Part shown: positions 45,429 to 56,871 of the stretch, one piece after another | Layout of the letters: each line of letters begins with the position of its first letter | Position numbering within the stretch: position 1 is the first letter of the stretch | Assembly (NCBI RefSeq): GCF_963678635.1 | Contig: NC_087066.1 | Span: 20,679,996 to 20,743,995, forward strand | From: Symsagittifera roscoffensis | Taxonomy: Eukaryota; Xenacoelomorpha; Acoela; Convolutidae | DNA length: 64,000 nt | Direction of reading: 5' to 3' | The notes under the pieces: generated by a model | The model's input: only the letters and a program-made list of their open reading frames with translations | The model's database searches: none | What the model was told of the DNA's origin: nothing | Position numbers and translations under genes: made by a program

Positions 45429-45957
45429 CAAGACTGCTCGTATCAGGGCGATGCTCTGAATGTTCCGATTGCCTTTTAAGGTTTATGGAGCAGTAGAAAC
45501 ATTAAAAAATTAAATGTAAAAAAAATGAAAATTTTTTTTTCTAAAATTTGAAGTTTTTTTATGAAAATCATCCCCCCACACGCCATATAAAGTACAAAAG
45601 GATGAATTTCGTTCCTTGTAATAAATCAATTATGGCAAATAAGCCTCTTTCAACCAATTTGGAACAATTTCTAAGACGGATTAACTCTCCGCTTACACGT
45701 TCATAGCGCGAAATATATGGCTCGTTAATTGTCCCAAATTGACCAAAATCCCAATCTTTAAACCCAAATAACTTTACGAAAAATGATCACAGAAGAAATA
45801 TTTTTTCAAATTCCAGCTCAGGACAACAATAGCTTTCGAATGATACCAAAAAATTCCGTCAAAAATGGCTAGTTAAGAAGTCGAAATTTGTCTGAAGAAA
45901 AAAAAAACCCACCCCGAGCACAAATATTCCGTTACTTTCGTATCGAAAGTCGGAACA
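45429..45957 (+). mobile_element. M1 element, in duplication unit B
   Basis: Same variant as the unit A copy, confirming that it was copied with the segment rather than inserted anew. Confidence 0.92.
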
Positions 45958-46494
45958 ACCAGACTACTCGTATCAGGGCAAAGCCCTGAATGTTCCGACT
46001 GCTTTTGAAGGTTTATGGAGCAGCAGTAATAACATAAAAACATTATATAAAATAAAATAAAATGAAAAATTTTTTTTCTAAAATTTGAATTTTTTTATGA
46101 AAATCATCCCCCACACGCCATATAAAGTAGAAAAACATAAATTTCGTTCCTTAAAACAAATTAATTATGGCAAATAAGCTTCTTTCAACCAATTTGGAAT
46201 GATTTCTAAGACGGATTAACTCTCCGATTACGCTTTAATAGCGCGAAATATATCGCGCGTTAATTGTCCCAAATTGGCCAAAGTGGCAATCTTTAAACCC
46301 TCAAAAAAATCTAAGTAAATTGATCACAGGTTATATATCTTTTCAAACTTAAGCTCAGGACAACAATACTTTTCGAATGATATTTAAAAAATTCCGTCAA
46401 AAATGGCTAGTTAAAAAGTCGAATTTTGTCTGAAGAAAAAAAAACCCACCCGAGCACAAATATTCCGTTACTTTCGTATCGAAAGTCGGAACAA
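45958..46494 (+). mobile_element. M1 element, head-to-tail
   Basis: Starts ccagactactcgtatcaggg immediately after the tail of the previous copy and ends gtcggaacaa. Confidence 0.9.
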
Positions 46495-47035
46495 GAAGAC
46501 TGTTCGTATCAGGGCGAAGCCTTGATTGTTCCGACTGCCTTTTAAAGCTTTATGGAGCAGTAATACAAAAAAAAACTAAAAATAAAACAAAAAAAAATGA
46601 TTTTTTTTTTCTAAAAATTGAAATTCTTTTTTTTTTATAAAAAAAAATCCCCCCACACGTCATATAAAGTACAAAAGGATAGATTTTGCTCCTTGTAACA
46701 AATCAATTATGGCAACCAAGCTTCTTTCAACCAATTTGGAACCATTTTAAGACGGATTACCTCTCCGCTTAAGAGTTAATAGCGCGAAATATATCGCGCG
46801 TTAATTGTCCCAAATTGGCCAGAATGGCAATCTTTAAACCCCCATAATTTTATGAAAAATGATCACAGGTGAAGTATCTTTTCAAGTTTGAGCTCAACTT
46901 GACAACAAAACCTTTTGAATGATTTTTAAAAATTCCGTCAAAAATGGCTAGTTAAAAAGTCGGAATTTGTCTGAAGAAAAAAAACCCACCCCGAGCACAA
47001 ATATTCCGTTACATTCGTATCGAAAGTCGGAACAA
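46495..47035 (+). mobile_element. M1 element, head-to-tail
   Basis: Third consecutive copy, starting gaagactgttcgtatcaggg, with no spacer after the previous tail. Confidence 0.9.
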
Positions 47036-47039
47036 TAAT

Positions 47040-47220
47040 TGTACTTTCTGCGATTCGCAGAGGATCTATGAAAAGCTATCTAGCCTGTCTAAGCATAGTC
47101 CGTTTCTCTAATTTCCCCACACTCCGGACCAAGTTTTTTTGTTGAGCGAAGCTCGTTTTTTGCTAATCGAGGCCGTTTTTTTCGCGTCTAGAGCTTCCAC
47201 GTGGTACCACTATTGCAGCC
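47040..47220 (+). repeat. Dispersed repeat, inverted relative of 33040-33215
   Basis: Shares catagtccgtttctct, atttccccaca, gttgagcgaagc and ccactattgcagccgtaatc with the reverse of 33040-33215. It directly follows the M1 triple array. Confidence 0.8.
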
Positions 47221-47299
47221 GTAATCGTTCAGGCTGTGGTAGACCTAAAGCTAGAGGTCAAGTGAGAGCTCGTCCTCACATATTATCATTGCCATTGCA

Positions 47300-47370
47300 G
47301 GGGATCGCTTACACGATCTGACGATCTCTAAGTGAACGCCTAACCACTATGCTAAGTGCCTCATGTTGTA
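47300..47370 (-). repeat. tRNA-like (SINE-type) fragment
   Basis: On the minus strand, gcacttagcatagtggttag resembles a tRNA D-arm/A box and is followed by cgttcacttagagatcg, like an anticodon arm. No complete cloverleaf or T-arm. Probably a tRNA-derived SINE remnant. Confidence 0.4.
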
Positions 47371-47768
47371 TTGTTAGTACTTATTGTCTGGTGGGATAAA
47401 AAAAACAATTAGCTTGATATTTCAAATTGTGGTTTTCTCGATAAAACTATTCAGTGATGCTAAAAAAAACTATTTAAACATTCAAAACCTGCTCCTGATA
47501 AAATTCATTGTCTAACAAGAACAACGGGTTGTTTTGTAAGAGACGCAGAAGGTTCCAAACACAAAGACTTAATATAAAAAGTTCATAAAAAGGCAAATTT
47601 TAAATCTTAAAATTTTTTCCTTATTTTTTTCTGTGCAAAGGCGATTAATTAGTTGCGCAAACTGCAAAAAAGAGAGAGTTACTAATCTCTTAAAAAACGT
47701 AAAAAACGTTGTAAAATTCAATTGGGAGTGATGTCTCTCGCCTGACTTAGTCTATTTGCAGCGAAAAT

Positions 47769-48209
47769 CTAAACTGAACAAACTCGGATCAATTTTTCTC
47801 GAAACTGAGACAACTTTTTTTTTGAATTTTTTTGAAATCTAAAATAAAGACCGAGGAAACTGTAGCATAAAACAATACTAGACCCCTTGGGAGCTTTCTT
47901 TGCGACTGAACAGCATACACCATAGTCGTTTCCACTCACTTCGAGTGACTTGGTCGGAACAAAATCTTCAGCAAGATGTTTGTCGTAATTTTGAATGACG
48001 TAGAACGAGTACAAACATACATTATGAGCTTCTACATTTTTAAGACATTTTAGCACTGAATGGACACGTGGATTTTGGGTCAAATGTAAGGATGACATAA
48101 AAACAAACAGCACTTGGGTCTTATGCCCTAAACGTTCAAAAATCACAATTTTTACATCTGAGCTGAAACTAATGTGGTTGAATATTTCAGGCGGATAAAA
48201 TATTGACAA
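47769..48209 (-). CDS. Unrecognised 146-codon ORF, possible exon
   Basis: A longer and better-balanced frame than others nearby (KTQVLFVFMSSLHLTQN, KCLKNVEAHNVCLYSFYVI). A possible acceptor (CAGAAAAG) lies just upstream near 48213. The beta-alpha pattern and the GSSIVLCYS strand vaguely recall TIR/SEFIR-type domains, but I see no diagnostic motif. If real it lies downstream of innexin A exon 5 on the same strand and could be an exon of a nested gene. Confidence 0.3.
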   Translation of the reverse strand: MSIFYPPEIFNHISFSSDVKIVIFERLGHKTQVLFVFMSSLHLTQNPRVHSVLKCLKNVEAHNVCLYSFYVIQNYDKHLAEDFVPTKSLEVSGNDYGVCCSVAKKAPKGSSIVLCYSFLGLYFRFQKNSKKKLSQFREKLIRVCSV

Positions 48210-48837
48210 CCTTTTCTGTAAAAAAAAATATGCATTTCGAATATTCTACATTAACAAGCCAAAAAGAAATATATTAATTTTAATGTCTGCTGTGAAGCTT
48301 GTTTTAAGCTATTCAAAATATGGTAGTTAATGTTGAATTCTTAAAACCTAAATAGTTTGTTTGTTGTTTGTTCCTCGGCCGTTTAGTGCGTAAGAGGCTA
48401 TTAGTTATCTGCAAGATGGTTTCGCATAGAGTTATAATATCAGCAAATATGCAAACGAAGTTATTTGAAAAAGATGAATGAATTCGGTAGAAAAAGTCGA
48501 TCAAATCATTTTGGCTTTTGATTTTACGCGATGAGCTCAAAAATGTCCCTTATATTCTTACCTTCTTGTGCTTCATATTAAAAGAAACACAAAAAGTTTG
48601 ATATAATTTAACAATTTAATAATCTATATAGTTCTGTTTTTTTAACTAACACACAAATAACACTAAATTATGATGCTGAAATTAATTCGAAATATTCTGA
48701 CTAATTTTTGTTCGATTCTATTATACCGATTTGATGGTTCTACCTTGTTTTTAACTTAACTTTCGCCACTAGTGAAGTTCCAAAAGCTTATCTGTTTCGC
48801 AATTTGGAAGGCAAGGAGGTTTTTAACGACAACTAAC

Positions 48838-48957
48838 CGACAGTTCTGATCTTGAAGTCGCAGAGTGTGACTCGGGCAAATCTGCCGTCTCTGGTCCAGT
48901 CCTTACCCTCCAGGATCTGATTGGCCACTTCGAACCCATAATAGTAGTAGCCATCTC
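48838..48957 (-). CDS. Innexin A exon 5
   Basis: Acceptor TTTCAG, donor GTTAGT. Encodes YYYYGFEVANQILEGKDW and FARVTLCDFKIRTV, the second extracellular loop. Ends in phase 1, compatible with innexin B exon 6 at 21863. No innexin A exon 6-8 was seen between here and innexin B. Confidence 0.88.
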
Positions 48958-48968
48958 CTGAAACACAA

Positions 48969-49414
48969 GTCACCTCCAGAAAAACTTTTATTGCAAAATG
49001 ACACGGCAATAAGAAAATTAAACAAGACTGCTCGTATCAGGGCGAAGCCTTGAATGTTCCGACTGCCCATTCACGTTTTTGGAGCAGTAAAATCATCAAA
49101 AAATTAAAAGTAATAAAACAAAATGAATTTTTTTTTCAAAAATTTGAAATTTTTTTTTATAAAAAAAAATCACCCCACACGCCATATACACGTCACCTCC
49201 AGAAAATCTTTTATTGCAAAATGACACGGCAATAAGAAAATTAAACAAGACTGCTCGTATCAGGGCGAAGCCCTGAATGTTCCGACTGCCCATTCACGTT
49301 TTTGGAGCAGTAAAATCATCAAAAAATTAAAAGTAAAAAAACAAAATGAATTTTTTTTTCAAAAATTTGAAATTTTTTTTTATAAAAAAAAATCACCCCA
49401 CACGCCATATAAAG
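48969..49414 (+). repeat. Tandem duplication, 223-bp unit, next to innexin A exon 5
   Basis: Begins gtcacctccagaaaaNcttt (48969 and 49192). Each unit contains ~54 bp of innexin intron plus the first ~167 bp of an M1 element, so the duplication happened after M1 inserted. Confidence 0.9.
49023..49190 (+). mobile_element. M1 head fragment
   Basis: First 5' part only, cut where the 223-bp duplication joins (gccatatacacgtcacc). Confidence 0.85.
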
Positions 49415-49736
49415 TACAAAAGGATAGATTTCGCTACTTGTAACAAATCAATTATGGCAAATAAGCTTCGTTAAACCAATTTGGAACGATTTCTAAGACG
49501 GATTAACTCTCCGCTTAATCGTTAATAGCGCGAAATATATCGCGCGTTAATTGTCCCAAATTGGCCAAAATGGCAATTTTTAAACCCCCATAACTTAACA
49601 AAAAATGATCACAGGTGAAATATCTTTTCAAATTCCGTCAAAAATGGCTAGTTAAAAAGTCGAAATTTGTCTGAAGAAAAAAAAACCCACTCCGAGCACA
49701 AATATTCCGTTACTTTCTTATCGAAAGTCGGAACAA
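49246..49736 (+). mobile_element. M1 element, small internal deletion
   Basis: Head caagactgctcgtatcaggg to tail tatcgaaagtcggaacaa. About 45 bp (the gagctcaggacaacaat region) is missing near 49627. Confidence 0.88.
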
Positions 49737-49787
49737 TTACGTGAAACCTGAACAAAAGTGCTACCAATCTTTCATTTAATAATCTAG

Positions 49788-50317
49788 TTGTTCCGACTTT
49801 CGATACGAAAGTAACGGAATATTTGTGCTCGGGGTTGGTTTTTTTTTCTTCAGACAAATTTCGACTTTTTAACTAGCCATTTTTGACGAAATTTTTTTAT
49901 ATCATTCGAAAGCCATTGTTGTCCTGAGCTTGAATTTGAAAAGGTATTTCATTCGTAAAGAGTGATCATTTTTCGTAAAGTTATGAGGGTTAAAAGATTG
50001 CCATTTTGACCAATTTGGGACAATTAACGAGCGATGTAATTCGCGCTATTAACGCGTAAGCGGAGATTTAATCCGTCTTAGAAATTGTTCCAAATTGGTT
50101 GAACGAAGCTTATTTGCCATAATTGATTTGTTTTAAGGAACGAAATCTATGTTTTTCTACTGTGGGGGGATGATTTTCATTAAAAAATTCAAATTTTAGA
50201 AAAAAAAATTTTCATTTTATTTTATTTCATTTAAGTTTTTATGTTATTACTGCTGCTCCATAAACCTTAAAAGGCAGTCGAAACATTCAGGGCTTCGCCC
50301 TGATACGAGCAGTCTTG
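49788..50317 (-). mobile_element. M1 element, inverted
   Basis: Minus-strand copy: ttgttccgactttcgatacg at its plus-strand left edge to cgagcagtcttg at 50317. Tail-to-tail with the preceding copy across ~51 bp. Confidence 0.92.
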
Positions 50318-50318
50318 T

Positions 50319-50489
50319 TGTACTTTATATGGCGTGTGGGGGGATGATTTTCATAAAAAATTTCAAATTTTAGACAAAAAAATTCATTTTGTTTTATTCC
50401 ATTTATTTTTTTTATGTATTACTGCTGCTCAATAAACCTTAAAAAGCAGTCGGAACATTCAGGGCTTCGCCCTGATACGAGCAGTCTTG
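50319..50489 (-). mobile_element. M1 head fragment, inverted
   Basis: Only the first ~170 bp of the element (from gtactttatatggcgtgtgg to cgagcagtcttg on the plus strand), directly behind the previous inverted copy. Confidence 0.88.
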
Positions 50490-50737
50490 TTCTCTTTTAT
50501 TAACTAACACTCAAATAATATTGTAAAAATGATGATCAAATTAATTTGAAATATTCTGATTAATTTTCGTTCGGTTCTATTATACCGATTCGACTTTCAG
50601 TTCAACGATAGCGTCTAAAAACTACCATCATTAAGGTGTGAATATAGAGTTTTGCGAGGTAAGCGGACTTTTGGTTCGTTGACTTTTCTAAAGTCATAAC
50701 CGATTTTTTCAAGGCCATTTGCGAAAATAAATGTCAT

Positions 50738-50810
50738 GCGAAGGAGTCGAATTGATAGAGCGTCTAACTCCAAAACATAATCCAACCCTGCCACAAATCC
50801 AAATCAAATC
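50738..50810 (+). repeat. tRNA-like fragment
   Basis: gtcgaattgatagagcgtct then aactccaaaacataatccaa resembles the D and anticodon arms of a tRNA (anticodon-like CCA). The T-arm and acceptor pairing are absent. Probably a SINE or tRNA remnant. Confidence 0.3.
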
Positions 50811-51075
50811 CAAAACTTAGAGACCCACACAGTGCTTATGAACACTGATATTTGCTGCTTTTTCCTCACTCAACTCATACGACCATCATTTTTTGGTTCA
50901 AACAGTAAACTTTTAAACTTAATGATACGCAGAGCAAACATATTTATAAAAAGACATTAGACCACAGTCTCACAAATGGACCCGATGAACAGAAGTGAAT
51001 TATGTAAGATCTCATAGATGGATTGATGCAGCCGATGGAGGGGAGGAGGGTAGGGGGCATAAGAAGCTAACTAAC

Positions 51076-51214
51076 CGAGCCATTCTCCTAGGATGAACAG
51101 CTGTCCGTATACATTGAGCAGGTAGAGGATCTTCGTGCCCAGGTAGAAGACGTTGAGGTAGTTTCCGTACCTCCTCGAGAACACACACAGCATCCGAGAG
51201 AAGAGAATACGAAC
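51076..51214 (-). CDS. Innexin A exon 4
   Basis: Acceptor TTATCAG, donor GTTAGT. Encodes VRILFSRMLCVFSRRYGNYL and TM3 (FYLGTKILYLLNVYGQLFIL). Entry phase 0 fits exon 3; exit phase 1 fits exon 5. Confidence 0.9.
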
Positions 51215-52387
51215 CTGATAAAAAAAAGAAACAGGGACTTAAAACACTGATTCCTTTCTTAAAACACTGACTATATCTTTCGACCTCGTAATAACTTACA
51301 TGACTGCGTCTTTTGTTAAAACGAAAAACGTTTTTTTTTACTTTTTCATGCAATCGCGAAACTTGGTTAGGATTGTTTTGAACTAATATTGAATTGTTTG
51401 AAATGCAAAAATAGATGATGCTTTATGTGTTTCAAGCAAGGATCTGTAAGTTTCACCATTTTTTATTAAAACAATTTAATTTTTTGGCTCAACTACCGCC
51501 TAATCAAGTATTTTTCAAAAACTAAAATCTGACTTTTTAGTGATTTTTAAATAAGTAATTATCTACAAAATTTGCATTTGATTCAGCAAAAACAAGTCAA
51601 TTTTGGTTTTTTGTATGTTTTAAGCTGTTCTTATTTTTGTGATTTAAGGTGAAGTAAAAAGGTTTTACAGAGGCTGGAAATAATAAACAAGGTAATACAA
51701 TTTTTAAAGACAAAACAAATAGAATTGTAATCTTTTATGCAGGACAAACAGCAAAAATAGAAAAGTTTCACACAGATGCTAAGCGGAGCTCTGGAACACT
51801 GGCGTTGCAAAAAACATATTGCGCTAAAATTAGTGAATGAAAAAAGAGGTAAAAGTCAGCAACATCTATAGTTGTATTGAATGAAGTCCTTAAGCAGCCC
51901 TTAGAAAAATGAAAATTGATAACCAAGCGGCAACAAAGGCGACAAACTTTGGGTCGAAACCCGTTGAGCCGAAAAAAATGTTGTCATAGAAAAGTTTTTA
52001 CGGTCCATCCAAGCTGATACACATAATCCCAAACGGATATTATTTGCCCTAGAAATAACGCAAAAACAGCAGACTAAGTCGATATAACATAAACTGAAAC
52101 TGTTTGAATATTTGAAGGAAAAATATGGTTTGTGATTTTCAGTTATAATAAGAACAGTTTAAATCGGAATAAAACCCATGCTTTAAAAAGTAAACCAATA
52201 AAACTCTACCAGATAAAAAATGACGTTGAAAAATGAAAAAAAAACTGACAGAAACTAGGATAAAAGCCATAAACCCAAAAAAACCAGAAAGTTTTTGAAA
52301 AGATAATTACAAACTAAAACGGGCTTGTATTAATTACTACTTGAGTACTAATACTTTTATTTGAATTTTTAAGAAATTGAGCATGTC

Positions 52388-52452
52388 AAAAGATCCTCTA
52401 GAAGTGAAGATCCACTACAACTGAAGATCCCCTAGAAGTGAAGATCCCCTGT
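52388..52452 (+). repeat. ~22-bp tandem repeats
   Basis: Three imperfect copies of agatccNctagaagtgaag. Confidence 0.8.
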
Positions 52453-53545
52453 TCCTAAAAATATTTACGGGGAAAAAGTCTAGTACCAGATTGCAATACT
52501 TTTGCTTATCACAAGAGTAGTAAGCCAAAACAATCCATGGAAAATTTAATGCAAACCAAAGATCAATGATTTCTTCTACACTGCGCAAAACAGTTGGCCA
52601 ATTAACTGCTTCCTACCGCCCTAAGGTACATCTAAACTACTAAACTGATTCAACACAATGCAGACTAAAATTTTTCCGTAAAAAGTATAACAAATTTTCT
52701 TTCAAAGTTTTTTCGAGGCAAATAAATATTTAACTTGATTAAAAATACCTATTGAGCAGCCGAGACAAAAAAATTCAAGCGAAAAAACGAAGCCAAAAAA
52801 GTACGAAGAAATGCTTCAATTTTTGCTTTCATCGAAATTATCGTTTGCAAATTCGAAAAGCAGTCTCTATATACCAACTATGACGGCAAAAATTCTGCCG
52901 GAATTGTCAACCCGAAAACAATTAGAGAACTTTTATGTATTACTAATAACGTTTATGCGTGCTAAATTTTTTTCGAAATCTCATTAAATTTTTTTTTCAT
53001 AATGAAACTGAAAACAGAACGATGTTAACGTTGAATGAACCATAAAAAACTTAATTTTATTAAGCCATACATTTGTATACTTTTGCATTGAAATTGTATT
53101 TGAAAGAGAAAGAGAGGTTCTCGAGCATAAATAGTCTCTACAATCTTAACCACTCAAAAACTATCATAACTTAATCGTTCTCTAAGACTCAAATTTATTA
53201 CAAAATACACACATGGAACTCCAGTTTCTTGCAGTTTTAATTAATTTAGGTTTTGTTCTGTAATTCTGCTCAAAAAGCACAATAGAGAAAAAAAAATTAT
53301 CTTTTCTTTTGTGAATATACCAACAAGGAGAATATAAATGAAAAATTTATTTAAGAATTTTTTCATCTTCCTCATTTTCCAATTAGAGCCAATTGTGTGA
53401 CAACTAATGAACGTTAAATTATGTTTTTAAACAAAATGGGTCTCGGCGTTTAATTGCGTTTGTTAAAATCGCCAAGTAGTACTTACTGTCCTATTGATCA
53501 AAAGATGAAGTTTCTAATTTTATTAATTCTAAACTTTTAATTTTT

Positions 53546-53595
53546 CGTAGCAGATTAGGTATATATATTTCGTAGCAGATTAGGTATATATGTTT
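53546..53595 (+). repeat. Two-copy ~27-bp tandem repeat
   Basis: ttcgtagcagattaggtata occurs twice in succession. Confidence 0.85.
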
Positions 53596-55060
53596 CCTAG
53601 CCAGCGAAAGCGTGTTTGAACAGTAAAAATCAACGTTTTTTATGATAAAAAACACAAAAACAGCAGTGAACAACTCTTTGAAATAAATTAAAAAAACTTA
53701 AAAAACTTCTGCGAAAAGAACTAATAAGATCATAACTTAAACTGAATTACTAAAAGTGCAGATATATAGATTGTAAGGATTTCAGAGAGCAAAAGGGAGA
53801 TGAAAACTCGACGACATTTGACTAGGGAATGGCAAATTCATTGGTTTTGCTTGCCGCAGTCACAACCTCATTGGACATAAAGTAAGGAGCGAACATCGCA
53901 GTAAAGGTATCCCTGGCCAACTCTGTGTTAAAACTCAAAATATATTTATCCTTTTTACTTGGCGCTTCACTCAGAGAAGTCAACCCCCTCTCTCGCTACT
54001 CGATCAATCACGAACAAACAGTTGAGAAGGCACGTAGTCTCGCTCTAACCTACGAAATCAACACTATACAACACACAAATCTGCAACAATCCTTCAACAT
54101 CACCTCATCTACTTCGCAAACACAGTCAATTTACACTCTCCTTAAACAATTTGAGAATTTAGAAGATACTCCATCCCTCCCTCACAAAAAAACTTTGATT
54201 TAAAAAATTTCTTAAACCCCGGATGGGTGGAACCAGTTCAAAATAAGTTTTTATTATAAGCTTCGATATTTACCACTGTTTCATTTAAAACCAGTTGCAA
54301 AAATAGAAATCAATTGCTTTCTTCTCTCCTCTAGCCTCGCAAGAATACCAGTATATTCTAGCTCTATTGAGACTAGGAAATATAAGAGAAAGATTAGGAT
54401 TGATATTAGACTAAGAAGTTGCACAAATCTATTCGGTCGAAAATAAAAGAGCATGACGAACAGACGGTGTGCCTTATCCGAAACTAGTCTATTAGAAGGT
54501 CACCCTGAAACTAAGCTCAATATACCATGCAAGTAGACGTTAGTTGAAACAAAAACAAAATATTGTGATGCAAAAAAATGTCGCTATAAAAAATTGAAAC
54601 TCTCAACCTGAAACACGCACACACTGTTTTTTTTGCTTTTTAAACGATGTAATAAGGTGACTAAGCCGATATAATTTGAACCCATAAAAAATTTGGCCAA
54701 TACAAATTTCAGAAAAAAAAAACAAATCAATTTTCAGTTATAACAAAAATTGCCCATAGAAAAAATTATGCTTTGGAGAGTAAGCTGGCAAAAAATAAGC
54801 AGGCAAACAATGGTCCGACTATTAAATTTTTCGTAATTAAAAAACCGGAATTGCACCCAGAATCTTAGTCGTCTGCAGCATGAGCATGGTCCTTGCATTT
54901 ACGCCTAACGGGCAAAACTAGTAGAGGAAAATTGATATACTAATTAAATCACTTGCGGAGTTCAGCAGAAGATTTACGTCAACAAAGTTTTTAACGGAAA
55001 AAGTCATAATGAAATTTATACGTGATGCATGTTGCAAACATAATATTACTGCAAGCCTAC

Positions 55061-55291
55061 CTTTGCGAGTAGTCCCACCCCTGGATCTCTCTGTGCGTCC
55101 AGGTATCTGTCGTAGTGTCTGGCCAGATACCTCACCGTCTTGTCCCACAAGTCAGGGTTCAACACACTCTCGAATGTGGTGGCAGTGTTCACTATCTTGT
55201 CGATGTCTATCCCAGCTGACATGCAGAATGCACGCCACACTGTGCGAGGGATGTAAAAGCACAGACCCTGCAGGGCTAGGATGATCGGAAC
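55061..55291 (-). CDS. Innexin A exon 3
   Basis: Acceptor GCTGTAG, donor GTAGGC, 77 codons, phase 0 at both ends. Encodes VPIILALQGLCFYIPRTVWR (TM2 after the YYQW part) and the cytoplasmic loop (NPDLWDKTVRYLARHYDRYL). The boundary differs from innexin B exon 3, which includes the YYQW residues. Confidence 0.92.
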
Positions 55292-55556
55292 CTACAGCAA
55301 AAGTTGTCTCATCTAACAATCAGTAGTTGATTTACGGATGGGAGCGGGGAAGGGGGTTTTCCCCTCACGATTTCAACGCCCTCCCCTCCTTCAGGAATTC
55401 GACCCCATTGAGCACTCAAAAGATCCGCCTTTTAGTACTATTTTAAGAGGTCCATTTTTAACTGACAGACAGTAAAATTTTTTCAAAAAGCGCACTTGGT
55501 GACAGCAAATTTTCTAACAAAACATTTCAAAAAATGACTTAAAAAATTGTGACCTG

Positions 55557-55987
55557 CAGGGGCGGATCTAGGATTTTCTCGGGGGGAAGGGAGGGCCGAT
55601 TTTCAAAAAAAAATCAAAAAATTTGTCGACCTTTTTCTTTTTTTTTTAAGTCGACCAAATTTATTTTCTGAGCTCTCCCAAACCTTTATAAGGACCCCAT
55701 TTTGACCAAATTTACTGCGCCGCAGGCAAATTTTTGAAAAAACAGGCCAAAAAAAGCGTTTTTAGGCACTTTTTGGAAAATTTTGACCAAAAAATTGCGT
55801 TTGTTCGGCGCGCGTTCCCCCCTCAAAATTAGTGCTTTTAGAAAATATTTAGGGTCAGTCAGCCAAAAATGGACGTCTCAAATGGTACAAAGGGGGTCCT
55901 TTGGGTCGGCAGGGGGTCGAATTCCTGAGGTAAGAGGCATCCAACTCCCCCCCCCCCCTTCGCCCTCCCCTCCTAAATCCGCCGGTG
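55557..55987 (+). mobile_element. hAT-type MITE
   Basis: Starts caggggcggatctaggattt; the end aaatccgccggtg is slightly degraded. A C-run (55948-55959) lies near the right end. Located in innexin A intron. Confidence 0.85.
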
Positions 55988-56871
55988 GGTACAAACTTGA
56001 CATTGATTTCTGTTTTTGTGGTTGGGCATCTTCGAAAGATGACCTGACTTAATTGATGGCACACTAAAATTTATTGGCTGGTTCAGTTAAAAGTCATTTT
56101 TAAGCAACTCAAATTGAATCAGAGCAAACCAAATCTATTGTATTTCTAAAATAATTTGCTCAAAACTGGACTGAGAACTTTCCCTTCCATTTATCTGATA
56201 GGTCATCAAAACTACTCGAAACTACACAGACCAAATCTATTGTCTTTCAAAAATAATTGGATTACAATTTGAATCAGAGCTACGAACTCTTTTCAGAACT
56301 TTCATCTAATCGATAATCAAATTTTCAACATAAACATTTGTATGACAGCATACACTTATTTAGCATGTACACTGAAGGGAATAGCTGATTTTAATTGATG
56401 ATCAGCTGAAAAAAATTCTGTGGTCATTAGACTAAAATTTGAAAAACCTCGGAACTTGTTTTCATTTAAGTGTGAACCAATGAAGCAACGTAGCAAGTTG
56501 CGGAACAAATTGTATTCAACTCCATCCAGCCATAATTTGAGCTACAATAATGAACTCCATTGAACTCCAAGGAAAATGTCTCAAGGCCGAATGAAGACGT
56601 TTTAAGTTTTGAATGTTAAGACCAATTTAGCGCAAACACAGAATGAGGTTTGGTTTAGGCGTTTATAATAAAATAACTCCTAAATTATTTATTTCTTCGA
56701 ACAGCGAAAACTCATGTCGTGCAGTCAGCCCAACAGAAATACTGTCTCCGAGTTCAAAAAATAATTTAAAACAAAACGGGTGTCTTTTTATTTACTCCGT
56801 CCAAAAATCAATATTTCAAAACATTTCGAGCTGAAACAATTTTGCCTCAGCCTGATTGGCTAGAGTTAGCC
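55988..56871. other. No gene seen; innexin A intron
   Basis: AT-rich, with no innexin exon 2 found. Confidence 0.45.

Larger units (their letters stand above)
42482..45957 (+). repeat. 1.74-kb tandem segmental duplication (two units)
   Basis: Unit A 42482-44226 (1745 bp) and unit B 44227-45957 (1731 bp) are almost identical. The length difference is 14 bp at cttttacgagaagtctttta near 43408, present in A and absent from B. Each unit is ~1.2 kb of otherwise single sequence followed by an M1 copy (43698-44226 and 45429-45957). Any ORF here appears twice (82 and 63 codons) and is probably not a gene. Confidence 0.97.
51215..55060. other. Innexin A intron, little else seen
   Basis: AT-rich. Small tandem repeats: gaagatcccctagaagt-type units at 52388-52452 and a two-copy cgtagcagattaggtatata at 53546-53595. 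An ORF at 53925-54203 (plus, 92 codons, Ser/Thr-rich) has no recognised domain and I do not call it a gene. Confidence 0.5.

Noticed and set aside
53925-54203. 92-codon ORF on the plus strand
   Set aside because: Ser/Thr/Asn-rich, inside a long innexin intron, no domain or splice context.
55009-55284. 91-codon ORF on the plus strand
   Set aside because: Exact shadow of innexin A exon 3 on the other strand.
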